Notes: a model not told the origin generated them from the sequence alone. A stretch of DNA of 64,000 bases from an uncultured Oscillospiraceae bacterium (GCA_934589225.1 CAKTNS010000001.1:186001-250000), one strand, 5' to 3'; positions 25,476 to 34,141 are shown, counted from the first letter of the stretch. Translations and numbers: made by a program.

Positions 25476-25844
25476 TTATGCACGGTTTTCCTTTTTAATG
25501 GGGTTGTACTTTTCGGATGTTAATAGTGCGTCGATGTATGCTTCAACTTTCGCTTGATCTATTACATCGAGTTTTGCGTATGACAGATATACCGAGTCCT
25601 GGGATGGTGTTCGCAGATAGCTTACAGGGTCGATAGGATCGTCTGTACGGCCTAAAAGATAATCGCTGGATACATTCAAGGCAGAAGCGATAACTGCCAC
25701 TGTGTCGCCCTTGGGAGTCGCCTGTCTAGTATTCCACTGAGAAATGGTTGCGCGTGTCGTACCGAACATATCAGCAGCACGCTGAGAACATGGTTCGATA
25801 CCGTGATCCATGCAGGCTTTTGCGTAACGGTCAAAGAAGCTCAT
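25476..25844 (-). CDS. XRE-family phage repressor (CI-like)
   Basis: A 122-residue helix-turn-helix protein. The HTH (residues about 18-60) contains SQRAADMFGTTRATISQWNT and ends with the usual ALNVSSDYLLGRTD segment. A short C-terminal half follows without a LexA-type protease Ser-Lys pair, so SOS cleavage is not expected. Divergent from the early operon and next to the integrase, it is the likely lysogeny repressor; inverted 13-base operator half-sites flank the promoter region at 25867-25961. Confidence 0.88.
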   Translation of the reverse strand: MSFFDRYAKACMDHGIEPCSQRAADMFGTTRATISQWNTRQATPKGDTVAVIASALNVSSDYLLGRTDDPIDPVSYLRTPSQDSVYLSYAKLDVIDQAKVEAYIDALLTSEKYNPIKKENRA

Positions 25845-25866
25845 TTTTACCTCCTGAATGAGTTGA

Positions 25867-25961
25867 CCGTACAGCTAAATTTTTTTTGCTGCACCCCTTG
25901 ACAAGTTAAAGGTTTTTAGCTATAATGCGGATGTAGCAGTTAAGAAGATTTAGCTGTACGG
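25867..25961. promoter_or_regulatory. Putative lysogeny operator region
   Basis: CCGTACAGCTAAA (25867-25879) and its exact reverse complement TTTAGCTGTACGG (25949-25961) flank the early promoter. A third related site, TTTTTAGCTATAAT (25913-25926), overlaps the -10. Related TTTTTAGCTATA sequences recur at 36532-36545 and 47189-47200. The layout suits binding by the XRE repressor encoded just to the left. Confidence 0.7.
25898..25926 (+). promoter_or_regulatory. Early rightward phage promoter
   Basis: Consensus TTGACA (25898-25903) and TATAAT (25921-25926) are separated by 17 bases. It faces the early genes beginning at 26096, with about 165 bases of untranslated leader. The 25927-26095 stretch contains one operator half-site and no gene. 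Confidence 0.85.
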
Positions 25962-26095
25962 CTCCCTAAACACCATTGCTGGTAACATTGGCGTAGGGAA
26001 AATGTGAGTATTGGAACATTCGCATTATAGCATGTCAGATAAAACTTTTCAACTGTTACGGATAAAAAATTTTGTCTGTAATAGGAGGTGGAAAA

Positions 26096-26311
26096 ATGTT
26101 GGATAAGAAGTGGATCGCCGATGTAGTGGGCAGAATGCACGTTGCCGGGATCACTGGACAGGCACTAGCCAAAGAGAGCGGATACAATTCTGCGTATCTG
26201 TCGGTAGTGCTTCAAGGCGAAAAGGGTGACGAAAGAACCCGAATTCGCCTCGAGGAGGCGTTGAATCGGCTGGAGAAGCAGCGATCCGAATCCGAAAACG
26301 CCGGTGAGTAA
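26096..26311 (+). CDS. Small helix-turn-helix phage protein
   Basis: A 71-residue basic/acidic protein starting MLDKKWIADVVGRMH. Residues about 15-40 (ITGQALAKESGYNSAYLSVVLQG) fit a small HTH like those in Cro or excisionase-type regulators. GGAGGTGGAAAA precedes the ATG. As first gene after the early promoter it is the best candidate for a Cro-like or recombination-directionality role, but nothing more specific can be shown. Confidence 0.75.
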   Translation: MLDKKWIADVVGRMHVAGITGQALAKESGYNSAYLSVVLQGEKGDERTRIRLEEALNRLEKQRSESENAGE

Positions 26312-26495
26312 ATCAGTCGGGCGCATTAGCGCAATCAGTATTGATCCGACGAAGATTTCTAAGGTAGATCAAAATAACCTCTGCACTGCTCTTCTGCCAG
26401 CGGTTCAACGTTTCTTTGATGACCCAGTCAACCGGCAAAAATTTACCGAATGGAAACAAGCACAAAATTTAGGAGGAAAATATCATGGCATTTGA
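26304..26495 (+). CDS. Small conserved early phage protein
   Basis: A 63-residue protein that starts with a GTG inside the end of the preceding gene (8-base overlap). It has the form ...ISAISIDPTKISKVDQNNLCTALLPAVQRFFDDPVNRQKFTEWK. Such short proteins are common between the HTH gene and the DUF2800 gene in gut Firmicute prophages. No domain of known function is visible. Confidence 0.7.
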   Translation: MSKSVGRISAISIDPTKISKVDQNNLCTALLPAVQRFFDDPVNRQKFTEWKQAQNLGGKYHGI

Positions 26496-26889
26496 AATTC
26501 ATATCGTAGTTGATGCTCCCACTGTTTGCGACGCAGTAAACAATCTTGCTGCCGCACTGCGAACAAAGTTCGAGATTCCCAACGTAGACAAGGCAGAACT
26601 GAAAGGCACAGCCCCCGTAGCTACTCCCATTCAGACGGATGCTCCCACCAATCAGACCGCAGACATTCAGCCCTCCGTGCAACCTGCTCCTGCTCCTGCT
26701 CCTGCCGAACACCAGTACACGGTGGATGAGATTTCCCGCGCCGGTGCGGCTCTGCTGGATCAACCGGGGAAGATGGGTCAGTTGGTTACACTGCTTGGGA
26801 AGTATGGCGTACCGTCCATTGTCAACCTCAATCCCAATCAGTACGCTGCGTTCGCCGCAGATTTGAGAACGCTGGGTGCAAAGATTTGA
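26485..26889 (+). CDS. Hypothetical early phage protein with Pro/Ala-rich linker
   Basis: A 134-residue protein with an N-terminal beta/alpha segment (MAFEIHIVVDAPTVCDAVNNLAAAL), a Thr/Pro/Ala-rich linker (residues about 45-75) containing repeated APAP, and a C-terminal helical segment ending YAAFAADLRTLGAKI. AGGAGGAAAATATC precedes the ATG. It lies just before the DUF2800 gene, with which it is probably co-expressed. The function is unknown. Confidence 0.75.
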   Translation: MAFEIHIVVDAPTVCDAVNNLAAALRTKFEIPNVDKAELKGTAPVATPIQTDAPTNQTADIQPSVQPAPAPAPAEHQYTVDEISRAGAALLDQPGKMGQLVTLLGKYGVPSIVNLNPNQYAAFAADLRTLGAKI

Positions 26890-26901
26890 GGTGATGCAAG
26901 A

Positions 26902-28134
26902 ATGGCTACACCGACAAATCATGCTCTCTGCTCTGCGTCATCATCTGAGCGATGGCTGAACTGCACAGCGGCCCCCCGATTTGAGGAGAATTTTCCAGCC
27001 GAAACAAGCGTTTATGCGGAGGAGGGTACTCTCGCTCATGCGATTTGCGAATGGTATGGCCGAAAAGCGTTCAATCTTATTGATGATGACACTATGGGTA
27101 CTCGACTTTCGGAACTCCAAAGCCACCCACTTTATAAGCCAGAAATGTTGCGCACCGCAGGAGTATACGCTGATTTTCTGAAAGAAAAGGCAATGGAATT
27201 TGATGATCCCCCCGCTGTCCTGTTCGAGCAGAGCGTCGATCTTACTGATTACATTCCCGCAGGGCACGGAACCTGTGATTGCATCATGGTCGGCGGGAGT
27301 CTTTTGAGAATCACCGACTATAAGCACGGTACGGGCGTTGCTGTTTCGGCAAAGGATAACTCCCAAATGCGGCTCTACGCATTGGGTGCCCTGAAACTGG
27401 TCCGAACGATTTTCGGGGACGCTATTACTAAGGTTGCAATGGCTATCGTCCAGCCAAGGATTCGGGACACTGTGGATGAAGATTTCATCTCTGTGACGGA
27501 TCTGCTGAAATGGGGCGAGGAATATGTCAAACCTAGGGCTTACGCCGCTTATACCGGCGAGGGCGCGGTGTTCTGCCCCGGCGACCATTGCCGCTTTTGC
27601 CGTGGCAAGCCCGTATGCGCCGCTAGAGCTGAGAAAAATTCAGCCTATGAAGATTTCAAAGGATGCGTTGAAAAGACGAAATCGGGCTATGAGCTGCGCC
27701 CCATCGGCGGCAGCAAAGGAATGTTGACCGACCTTGATGTGGCAATGCTTCTCCAAAGGGCCGCAGACCTTAAAAAATGGTATGAAGATCTTATGGGGTA
27801 CGCTCTACAGTCCATTCTTGCTGGAAAATCTATTCCCGGCTATAAGGCCGTCGCCGGAAAAAGCAATCGAGTATTTACTGCTGACGCTGAATCAAAGGTA
27901 AAATCGATTCTCACCAAACAGGCAGGGGTGAAATCAGCAGACCTGTATAAGCCCAAAGAGTTTAAGTCCCCGGCCATGATCGAGGATCTAATTGGCAAAA
28001 AGGCTTTTTCCAGTTTCGGTCTTGATGACTATGTAACTAAACCGGTCGGAAAACCTACACTTGTATCCGCAGACGATCCCCGCCCTGCATACAATCCTGC
28101 TGCTGCTGATTTTGCAGATGTCGCTAAACCTTAA
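26902..28134 (+). CDS. DUF2800 family phage nuclease (Cas4/RecB-like fold)
   Basis: A 410-residue protein of the DUF2800 family, related to PD-(D/E)xK exonucleases. Residues about 105-170 hold GHGTCDCIMVGGSLLRITDYKHG, whose D...D-x-K pattern fits the active site, and a Cys cluster (CPGDHCRFCRGKPVC, about residues 228-242) could bind an iron-sulphur cluster as in Cas4/AddB. It begins NHALCSASSSERWLNCTAAPR, a family hallmark. It is followed by a DUF2815 ssDNA-binding protein and a polymerase, so a role in phage recombination or end processing is likely. Confidence 0.88.
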   Translation: MATPTNHALCSASSSERWLNCTAAPRFEENFPAETSVYAEEGTLAHAICEWYGRKAFNLIDDDTMGTRLSELQSHPLYKPEMLRTAGVYADFLKEKAMEFDDPPAVLFEQSVDLTDYIPAGHGTCDCIMVGGSLLRITDYKHGTGVAVSAKDNSQMRLYALGALKLVRTIFGDAITKVAMAIVQPRIRDTVDEDFISVTDLLKWGEEYVKPRAYAAYTGEGAVFCPGDHCRFCRGKPVCAARAEKNSAYEDFKGCVEKTKSGYELRPIGGSKGMLTDLDVAMLLQRAADLKKWYEDLMGYALQSILAGKSIPGYKAVAGKSNRVFTADAESKVKSILTKQAGVKSADLYKPKEFKSPAMIEDLIGKKAFSSFGLDDYVTKPVGKPTLVSADDPRPAYNPAAADFADVAKP

Positions 28135-28181
28135 TCCGCTAATCATCCATAAAACGTCAAATTGAAAAGGAGAAAAACAAT

Positions 28182-28835
28182 ATGTATCAAAATGATCCTA
28201 TGAAAGTCCTTACCGGCGAATGCCGCCTGTCCTATGCCCATCTTACCACTCCCTACGCCAATCCTCAGCAGCCCAACGCGGAGCCGAAGTACGCTGTGAC
28301 CCTGCTCATCCCCAAGTCTGATGTGGCTACCAAGGCTGACATCGACGCGGCAATTCAGGCCGCTGCCAACGATGCAGTTCAGAAGAAATGGGGCGGTGTG
28401 CGGCCTCCTGTACCTAAGATTCCCGTGTGGGACGGCGATGGGGTACGCCAGAGTGGTGCGGCATTCGGCGAGGAATGCAAGGGACATTGGGTGCTTACCG
28501 CATCTACCAAGCAAAAGCCGCAGGTGGTCGATCAGTCCAACATCAACTGCGAACTGGCCCCCCAAGACATCTACTCCGGGATGTATGCCCGAGTGACGAT
28601 TCGATTCTTTGGCTACAACAACTCCGGCAGCAAGGGCATCGGATGCGGTCTGGGCAATGTGATGAAAACCAGAGACGGTGAACCTTTGTCCGGCGGAAGT
28701 TCTGCGGCGAATGATTTTGCCGGTGTCGGGCAGTCTGTAGTTGCCCCCGCAGCGGCTCCTGCCTACGGAGCTACTCCCGCTCCTCAGTACGGTGCAACGC
28801 CTCAGATTAACCCCATCACCGGTCTGCCCATGTAA
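28182..28835 (+). CDS. DUF2815 family ssDNA-binding protein
   Basis: A 217-residue protein matching the DUF2815 family, predicted to have an OB-fold like T7 gp2.5. Recognisable segments are VLTGECRLSYAHL near the N-terminus, YAVTLLIPKSD, and SGMYARVTIRFFGYNNSGSKGIGCGLGNVMKT. The C-terminus is low-complexity (Ala/Pro/Tyr with Gln). AAAAGGAGAAAAACAAT precedes the ATG. It lies between the nuclease and the polymerase, and its stop codon is followed directly by the 9-bp tandem array. Confidence 0.87.
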   Translation: MYQNDPMKVLTGECRLSYAHLTTPYANPQQPNAEPKYAVTLLIPKSDVATKADIDAAIQAAANDAVQKKWGGVRPPVPKIPVWDGDGVRQSGAAFGEECKGHWVLTASTKQKPQVVDQSNINCELAPQDIYSGMYARVTIRFFGYNNSGSKGIGCGLGNVMKTRDGEPLSGGSSAANDFAGVGQSVVAPAAAPAYGATPAPQYGATPQINPITGLPM

Positions 28836-28913
28836 CTGTACGGGCTGTACGGGCTGTACGGGCTGTACGGGCTGTACGGGCTGTACGGGCTGTACGGGCT
28901 GTGCGGGCTGTGG
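28836..28913 (+). repeat. Tandem array of a 9-bp unit (CTGTACGGG)
   Basis: Seven perfect head-to-tail copies of CTGTACGGG (28836-28898), one variant (CTGTGCGGG, 28899-28907) and a partial copy begin one base after the DUF2815 stop. Each repeat junction contains GCTGTACGG, the same 9-mer found in the putative repressor operators at 25867-25879 (complement) and 25949-25961. No coding sequence crosses it with support. Confidence 0.97.
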
Positions 28914-28930
28914 ATTTGCTCACAGCCCGC
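28903..28930 (+). terminator. Hairpin at the end of the 9-bp array
   Basis: GCGGGCTGTG (28903-28912) pairs perfectly with CACAGCCCGC (28921-28930) around an eight-base loop. No T-run follows (ACAATTCAAATAATCG), so it may be a pause or processing site rather than a full terminator. The first 5' arm is made from the last repeat units. Confidence 0.5.
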
Positions 28931-28965
28931 ACAATTCAAATAATCGTAAAAGGAGGTAGCCCGCG

Positions 28966-30972
28966 ATGGCTCTCAATCATCTATCTATTGATCTTGAGAC
29001 ATACAGCAGTGTCCCTATCGGATCAGCCGGGGCATTCCGATATGTTCAATCCGAAGATTTTGAAATTCTGCTCTTCGCCTATTCTCTTAATGGTGCGCCA
29101 GTACAGGTAATCGACATGGCAAGCGGAGAGGTTGTGCCGGACTGGCTGGTGGCATTGCTACACGATCCAGACTGCATTAAACACGCCTACAATGCCCCAT
29201 TCGAGTGGTGGTGCTTGTCGAAAACCTATGGCATGATGGATCCGAGCCAATGGCGATGCACAATGTTTCACGGCTTGTATTGTGGTTATACCGCTGGACT
29301 GGACGCTACTGGTAAAGCTTTAGGTCTTCCAGAGGATAAACAGAAGCTTGCCACGGGTAAGGCACTGATTCGTTATTTCTGTGTACCCTGCAAGCCCACA
29401 AAAGCCAATGGTGGCAGAACGAGGAATCTTCCGCAGCATGATCCCGATAAGTGGGCATTGTTCAAAGAATACAACCGGCAGGATGTAGTTACTGAAATGG
29501 AGATTGAGCGTCGGCTTTCCGCATTTCCCGTCCCTGATTGGGTACAAAAGCAATGGGAAACTGATCTACGTATCAACTCCCGCGGTGTGGCCGTGGACAT
29601 GGCTCTTACAGAGGGCGCACTTGCAATCGGCGCGGAGGTACAGGCAGACTTAACAAACGAGGCAAAACAGCTATCCGGGCTTGAGAACCCTAATTCGGTT
29701 AAGCAGCTAACGGATTGGCTTAACGCAGAAATGGATTCTGACAAGCCCATTGAAAATCTCCGTAAAGAAACCGTAACTGCTATGCTTGGGATGGATTCCA
29801 ACAGTCCCTCTGTTCAGCGAATGCTGGAAATCCGGCAGGAGCTGGGTAAGACTTCAACCAAAAAATACAACGCCATAGACGCTTGCGTAGGACCTGACGG
29901 GCGGGTACGAGGACTGCTACAATTTTATGGCGCAAACCGAACAGGACGATGGGCGGGTAGGCTGGTACAAGTGCAGAATTTACCGAGAACCTACACAGAT
30001 CCGCTGGAACTTGCCAGAGAACTGGTCGAGTCCCAAAACAAAAACGCTCTCCAAATGATTTATGGTAGTGTTCCAGATACCCTATCCCAGTTAATCCGTA
30101 CAGCATTTGTGGCTTCTCCCGGAAATGTGCTGATCGATGCGGATTTTTCAGCAATCGAAGCACGGGTCATATCTTGGCTCGCTGGTGAGGAGTGGCGATT
30201 AGAGGTATTTCGCACTCACGGTAAGATATATGAAGCGTCTGCCTCTCAGATGTTCCACATCCCTATTGATCGAATCAAAAAAGGAAACCCTGAGTATTCA
30301 TTCCGTGCCCGGGGGAAAGTCGCAGAACTAGCTCTCGGCTATCAGGGCGGCGTTGGAGCTATGCGTCGGATGGATGTCGGGCATAACTTGGATGACCTGT
30401 CCGATGATGATGTGCAGGACATTGTTAATCGGTGGCGGGAATCCAATAGCCGGATTCGGGATCTTTGGTACGAGATGGACAACGCAGCAGTTCAAGTTAT
30501 TAGCAATGGCGGTGCAGCCCGGGTAAAATGCCTCACATTGGCTCGTGAATACGATGTTCAACAAGGCGTGTATTGTATGACTGTCTTGCTCCCGTCCGGG
30601 AGAAAACTCTATTACATTAACCCGTCTATCGGCATTAATAAGTGGGGCAATCCATCTATCAGCTATATGGGCGTTGAACAAGGTACGAAAAAATGGAGAC
30701 CGATTGAAACATACGGCGGCAAATTGGTTGAAAATGTTGTACAAGCCATCGCTAGGGATTGCCTTGCGCTTGCCATTGAAAATCTTGAAGCAGCTGGGCT
30801 TCCAATCGTATTCCACATCCATGACGAGGTTGTCATCGATACTGCACCGTTTGATACGATCGAAAATATGCTTTCCCGTGTGGAGCATCTGATGACCCGG
30901 CCTATCCCATGGGCACCGGGACTTCCCTTAAATGCGGATGGGTGGGTAGGTCAATTCTTCAAAAAGGATTAA
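28966..30972 (+). CDS. Phage family A DNA polymerase
   Basis: A 668-residue DNA polymerase I-type replicase. The N-terminal third begins with LSIDLETYSS, the ExoI motif of a 3'-5' exonuclease domain, and includes YNAPFEWW and YNRQDVVTEMEIE (ExoIII-like). The polymerase domain has VLIDADFSAIEARVISWLAGE (motif A), a fingers region with RGKVAELALGYQGGVGAM (motif B) and IHDEVVID (motif C, catalytic Asp). No 5' nuclease domain is present. It is in the replication module with the ssDNA-binding protein and helicases. AAAGGAGG precedes the ATG. Confidence 0.95.
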   Translation: MALNHLSIDLETYSSVPIGSAGAFRYVQSEDFEILLFAYSLNGAPVQVIDMASGEVVPDWLVALLHDPDCIKHAYNAPFEWWCLSKTYGMMDPSQWRCTMFHGLYCGYTAGLDATGKALGLPEDKQKLATGKALIRYFCVPCKPTKANGGRTRNLPQHDPDKWALFKEYNRQDVVTEMEIERRLSAFPVPDWVQKQWETDLRINSRGVAVDMALTEGALAIGAEVQADLTNEAKQLSGLENPNSVKQLTDWLNAEMDSDKPIENLRKETVTAMLGMDSNSPSVQRMLEIRQELGKTSTKKYNAIDACVGPDGRVRGLLQFYGANRTGRWAGRLVQVQNLPRTYTDPLELARELVESQNKNALQMIYGSVPDTLSQLIRTAFVASPGNVLIDADFSAIEARVISWLAGEEWRLEVFRTHGKIYEASASQMFHIPIDRIKKGNPEYSFRARGKVAELALGYQGGVGAMRRMDVGHNLDDLSDDDVQDIVNRWRESNSRIRDLWYEMDNAAVQVISNGGAARVKCLTLAREYDVQQGVYCMTVLLPSGRKLYYINPSIGINKWGNPSISYMGVEQGTKKWRPIETYGGKLVENVVQAIARDCLALAIENLEAAGLPIVFHIHDEVVIDTAPFDTIENMLSRVEHLMTRPIPWAPGLPLNADGWVGQFFKKD

Positions 30973-30975
30973 AAC

Positions 30976-32367
30976 GTGATGATGACATACAAAGATTTTA
31001 TTGACCAAAAAGCGACCACCGCAATCCACACGGACAGTATTCAGCTTGACGCAGATTCTTTGAATCCTAGACTGTACCAGTTTCAAAAAGATATTGTCCG
31101 GTGGGCTTTGGCTAAGGGTCGCGCAGCGATTTTCGCGGATTGTGGCCTCGGAAAGACACCTATGCAATTGGAGTGGGCATCTCAGATTGTGAAAGCCCGT
31201 GGCGGTATGGTTCTGATCCTCGCTCCACTCGCCGTTGCAGCACAAACTATCGCGGAGGGCATCAAGTTCGGCATTGAGGTCACGCACTGTGAAGATGCGA
31301 CGGATCTCCGTCCCGGTATCAATATCACGAACTATGAAAAGCTCGGAAAATTCATGGATTATAGCTTTACTGGAGTGGTTTTGGATGAAAGCAGCATTTT
31401 GAAATCCTTTACCGGAAAGGTTAGAAACCAGATAATCGACTGTTTCTGCGATACTCCGTTCCGTCTTGCGTGTACAGCTACACCTGCTCCAAACGACTTT
31501 ATGGAACTGGGCAATCATGCCGAGTTTCTGGGCATCATGTCCTACTCTGAAATGCTCGCAATGTTTTTCGTCCATGACGGCGGGCAGACATCAAAATGGC
31601 GGCTCAAGGGTCATGCCGAAGATGTTTTTTGGCAATGGATGGGCAGCTGGGCGGTATTCCTCAATTCTCCGGCTGACCTCGGATATGAAATTGATGGTTA
31701 TCAGCTCCCGGAACTGCGGGTACACGAGATCATCGCCGATGGTGATAGCATTGATCCAAGCTCGGAGAGTATGACCCTCACGCAACGCCGTCAAGCACGA
31801 AAGGACACATTGATTCAGCGATGCGCTACAGCCGCTGCCCTTGTAAACAATTCCGATGAACAGTGGCTTGTTTGGTGCGACCTCAACGCCGAAAGCAATC
31901 TTCTTGCTTCCCAAATCGAGAAATGTGTGGAGGTCTGCGGTTCAGATAACAATTCGGCGAAAGAATCTCGCATGGTTGGATTCTCAATGGGCTTACATAA
32001 ATGCCTCGTTACGAAGCCATCTATCGCAGGATTCGGCATGAACTGGCAAAACTGTTCTAAAATGGTATTTGTCGGCCTGTCTGACAGCTATGAACAGTAT
32101 TATCAGGCGGTGCGCCGGTGTTGGCGATTCGGGCAAAAAAAGCCCGTCGATGTCTACATTGTTATCAGCTCAAAAGAGGGATGCGTTAAAGATAACATCG
32201 AACGGAAGCAAGCCGACTGCGCTAAAATGCGGGATGCAATGATCGCTCATACCAAAGAGATCACAAAGCAAGAGCTGAAAAGCACTTGTAGACTGGCTAC
32301 ACCGTATAACCCTAACACAACAATGACTTTACCCAGCTGGGAGGAATTTACACATGAATGTGCTTAA
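30976..32367 (+). CDS. SNF2-type phage helicase 1
   Basis: A 463-residue superfamily 2 ATPase. Walker A is FADCGLGKTPMQLEW near residue 55, motif II is VVLDESSILKS (DExx), motif III-like is ACTATPAPNDFMELG, and motif VI lies in YEQYYQAVRRCWRFGQKKPV. It starts at a GTG, with two ATGs next to it. It overlaps the start of the following methyltransferase gene by 14 bases, so the two are coupled. A second, distinct SNF2-like helicase occurs at 39704-41092. Confidence 0.9.
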   Translation: MMMTYKDFIDQKATTAIHTDSIQLDADSLNPRLYQFQKDIVRWALAKGRAAIFADCGLGKTPMQLEWASQIVKARGGMVLILAPLAVAAQTIAEGIKFGIEVTHCEDATDLRPGINITNYEKLGKFMDYSFTGVVLDESSILKSFTGKVRNQIIDCFCDTPFRLACTATPAPNDFMELGNHAEFLGIMSYSEMLAMFFVHDGGQTSKWRLKGHAEDVFWQWMGSWAVFLNSPADLGYEIDGYQLPELRVHEIIADGDSIDPSSESMTLTQRRQARKDTLIQRCATAAALVNNSDEQWLVWCDLNAESNLLASQIEKCVEVCGSDNNSAKESRMVGFSMGLHKCLVTKPSIAGFGMNWQNCSKMVFVGLSDSYEQYYQAVRRCWRFGQKKPVDVYIVISSKEGCVKDNIERKQADCAKMRDAMIAHTKEITKQELKSTCRLATPYNPNTTMTLPSWEEFTHECA

Positions 32368-33319
32368 CCAATTGGTTGATGACCGGTACGCCCTGTATCA
32401 AGGCGATTGCGTCGAAGTAATGCGCAGTATCCCCGACAATAGTATCCACTATTCCATTTTCTCCCCGCCTTTTGCGAGTCTGTACACATATTCCAACAGT
32501 GACCGGGATATGGGCAACAGCAAGAATGGCGACGAGTTCAGTCGGCATTTCCTCTATCTCGTCAGTGAGCTTTTCCGAACAGTCATGCCGGGTAGACTTG
32601 TCTCGGTGCATTGCATGAATCTTCCGGCAATGAAAAGCCGTGACGGTTTTATCGGAATTAAAGATTTTCGAGGAGACATCATCCGGCAATTCATGGAGTG
32701 CGGATTCATCTTCCATTCAGAGGTCACAGTCTGGAAAAACCCAGTAACCGAAATGCAGCGTACAAAAGCCCTCGGATTGCTACATAAACAGATTCGCAAA
32801 GACAGCTCCATGAGCCGACAAGGGCTTCCCGATTATGTCATCACATTCCGTAAACCGGGCGAAAATCCTGAGCCTATTCCGCATACCCATGATACATTTC
32901 CCGTCGATGTGTGGCAGCGGTACGCTTCTCCTGTATGGATGGATATTCGACAGTCTAACACACTGCAACGGAAATCCGCACGGGATGAAAAAGATGAGAA
33001 ACACATCTGCCCGCTACAGTTGGATGTCATCGAGAGATGTATCGACCTCTGGACAAACCCCAATGACATTGTTCTCGACCCGTTCGCAGGTATCGGATCT
33101 ACCCCATACCAAGCCGTTCTTATGGGCCGTAGGGGTCTCGGGATTGAGCTAAAAGACAGCTATTTTACCCAAGCACAGGCCAACATGGAAAACGCCAAAT
33201 CCGATTACCTTGCCAATGGAGCCGATACACGCGTGATGATGCGGTGTCCGACCTGTGGCGTAAAAATGATTGATGGTCACTGCCCCATCTGCGGGTACGG
33301 ATTAAATGACGGAAAATAG
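32354..33319 (+). CDS. Site-specific DNA methyltransferase (beta class, N4-cytosine or N6-adenine)
   Basis: A 321-residue SAM-dependent DNA methylase. Motif IV is SIFSPPFASLYTYS near residue 37, and the SAM-binding motif I is VLDPFAGIGSTPYQAVLMGRRGLGIEL near residue 245, an order that makes it beta class. The catalytic tetrad reads SPPF, which fits N4-cytosine or N6-adenine. The C-terminal 25 residues form a CPTCG...CPICG zinc ribbon. It is tightly linked to the helicase upstream. A role in evading host restriction is likely; no cognate endonuclease is seen. Confidence 0.88.
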   Translation: MNVLNQLVDDRYALYQGDCVEVMRSIPDNSIHYSIFSPPFASLYTYSNSDRDMGNSKNGDEFSRHFLYLVSELFRTVMPGRLVSVHCMNLPAMKSRDGFIGIKDFRGDIIRQFMECGFIFHSEVTVWKNPVTEMQRTKALGLLHKQIRKDSSMSRQGLPDYVITFRKPGENPEPIPHTHDTFPVDVWQRYASPVWMDIRQSNTLQRKSARDEKDEKHICPLQLDVIERCIDLWTNPNDIVLDPFAGIGSTPYQAVLMGRRGLGIELKDSYFTQAQANMENAKSDYLANGADTRVMMRCPTCGVKMIDGHCPICGYGLNDGK

Positions 33320-33332
33320 GAGGTAAATCATA

Positions 33333-33596
33333 ATGCTTAATTGCAAAATCTGTGGGAGTACCTTTCCTGCTGTGCGGCAGAATCACTATGTATCACGAGA
33401 TAACGGCGAAACCGGGCTGAATACGCTTTTTAGGGCATCAGAATCTCCTCTGTACGATACTTTCGATTGCCCCATGTGCGGCTGTCAGGTCATTGCTCAG
33501 TCTAGGAAACGGGTAGTTCTCTCTGAATGCGATAGTGTATTAGATGCGGAATTTACGCCTGTAGCGGACACAGACGGCGGTGAACAGGATGAGTAA
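33333..33596 (+). CDS. Small zinc-ribbon phage protein
   Basis: An 87-residue protein with an N-terminal CKICG and a central CPMCGCQV, together a four-cysteine zinc ribbon, and an acidic tail (DTDGGEQDE). AATAGGAGGTAAATCATA precedes the ATG. Its end overlaps the start of the RNase HI gene by eight bases. The function is unknown; a nucleic-acid or protein adaptor is plausible for the fold. Confidence 0.75.
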   Translation: MLNCKICGSTFPAVRQNHYVSRDNGETGLNTLFRASESPLYDTFDCPMCGCQVIAQSRKRVVLSECDSVLDAEFTPVADTDGGEQDE

Positions 33597-34137
33597 AGTT
33601 ACAATTTACGCAGACGGGTCATGCCTCGGAAATCCTGGTCCTGGTGGATGGGCTGCAATCATTCTGATCGGGGGTAAAATGCAGGAGATCCATGGCGGGC
33701 ATTACTGCTCAACGAATAACCGGATGGAGTTGACTGCTGTGATTGAAGCACTACACACGATAAAAACACCAAGTCAGGTGACAGTCATCAGCGACAGCCA
33801 GTATGTTTGCAATTATATTCCCAAGTCGCAACAACTCATTCAAAACCCAAAGACGAAAAATAGCGATTTATGGCGGCAAATAGCGGAACTTTCCATTATT
33901 CACGACATTAAATCTTGCTGGGTGCGCGGTCACAGCGGGAATGCTTTTAATGAGCGGGCTGACATATTGGCACGGTCTGAGGCCATTTCAATCAAGCGTG
34001 AGCAGGACATCCGCATAAAAATTTTTGCGGCGTTGTTGGCTGACCACACGTTGTCCCCTGGGGATCTGGCTGAAAAATGCAGAGTTCATATTTCCCTTGC
34101 GGCAAAATACCGCAACCTGTTTTTCCAAGGGAGGTAA
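33589..34137 (+). CDS. rnhA: Ribonuclease HI with C-terminal extension
   Basis: A 182-residue RNase HI that degrades RNA in RNA-DNA hybrids. Active-site acidic residues are in TIYADGSCLGNPGPGGWA (Asp), NRMELTAVIEAL (Glu), VTVISDSQYVCNY (Asp) and the HSGNAFNERAD loop (His and Asp). Residues after about 140 form an extra helical segment (HTLSPGDLAEKCRVHISLAAKYRNLF) resembling a small HTH not found in plain RNase HI. The ATG at 33589 overlaps the previous gene. It may remove primers in phage replication. Confidence 0.92.
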   Translation: MSKVTIYADGSCLGNPGPGGWAAIILIGGKMQEIHGGHYCSTNNRMELTAVIEALHTIKTPSQVTVISDSQYVCNYIPKSQQLIQNPKTKNSDLWRQIAELSIIHDIKSCWVRGHSGNAFNERADILARSEAISIKREQDIRIKIFAALLADHTLSPGDLAEKCRVHISLAAKYRNLFFQGR

Positions 34138-34141
34138 ATGT

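Noticed and set aside
28836..28913. Possible CRISPR array
   Set aside because: The repeats are 9 bp and head-to-tail without spacers.
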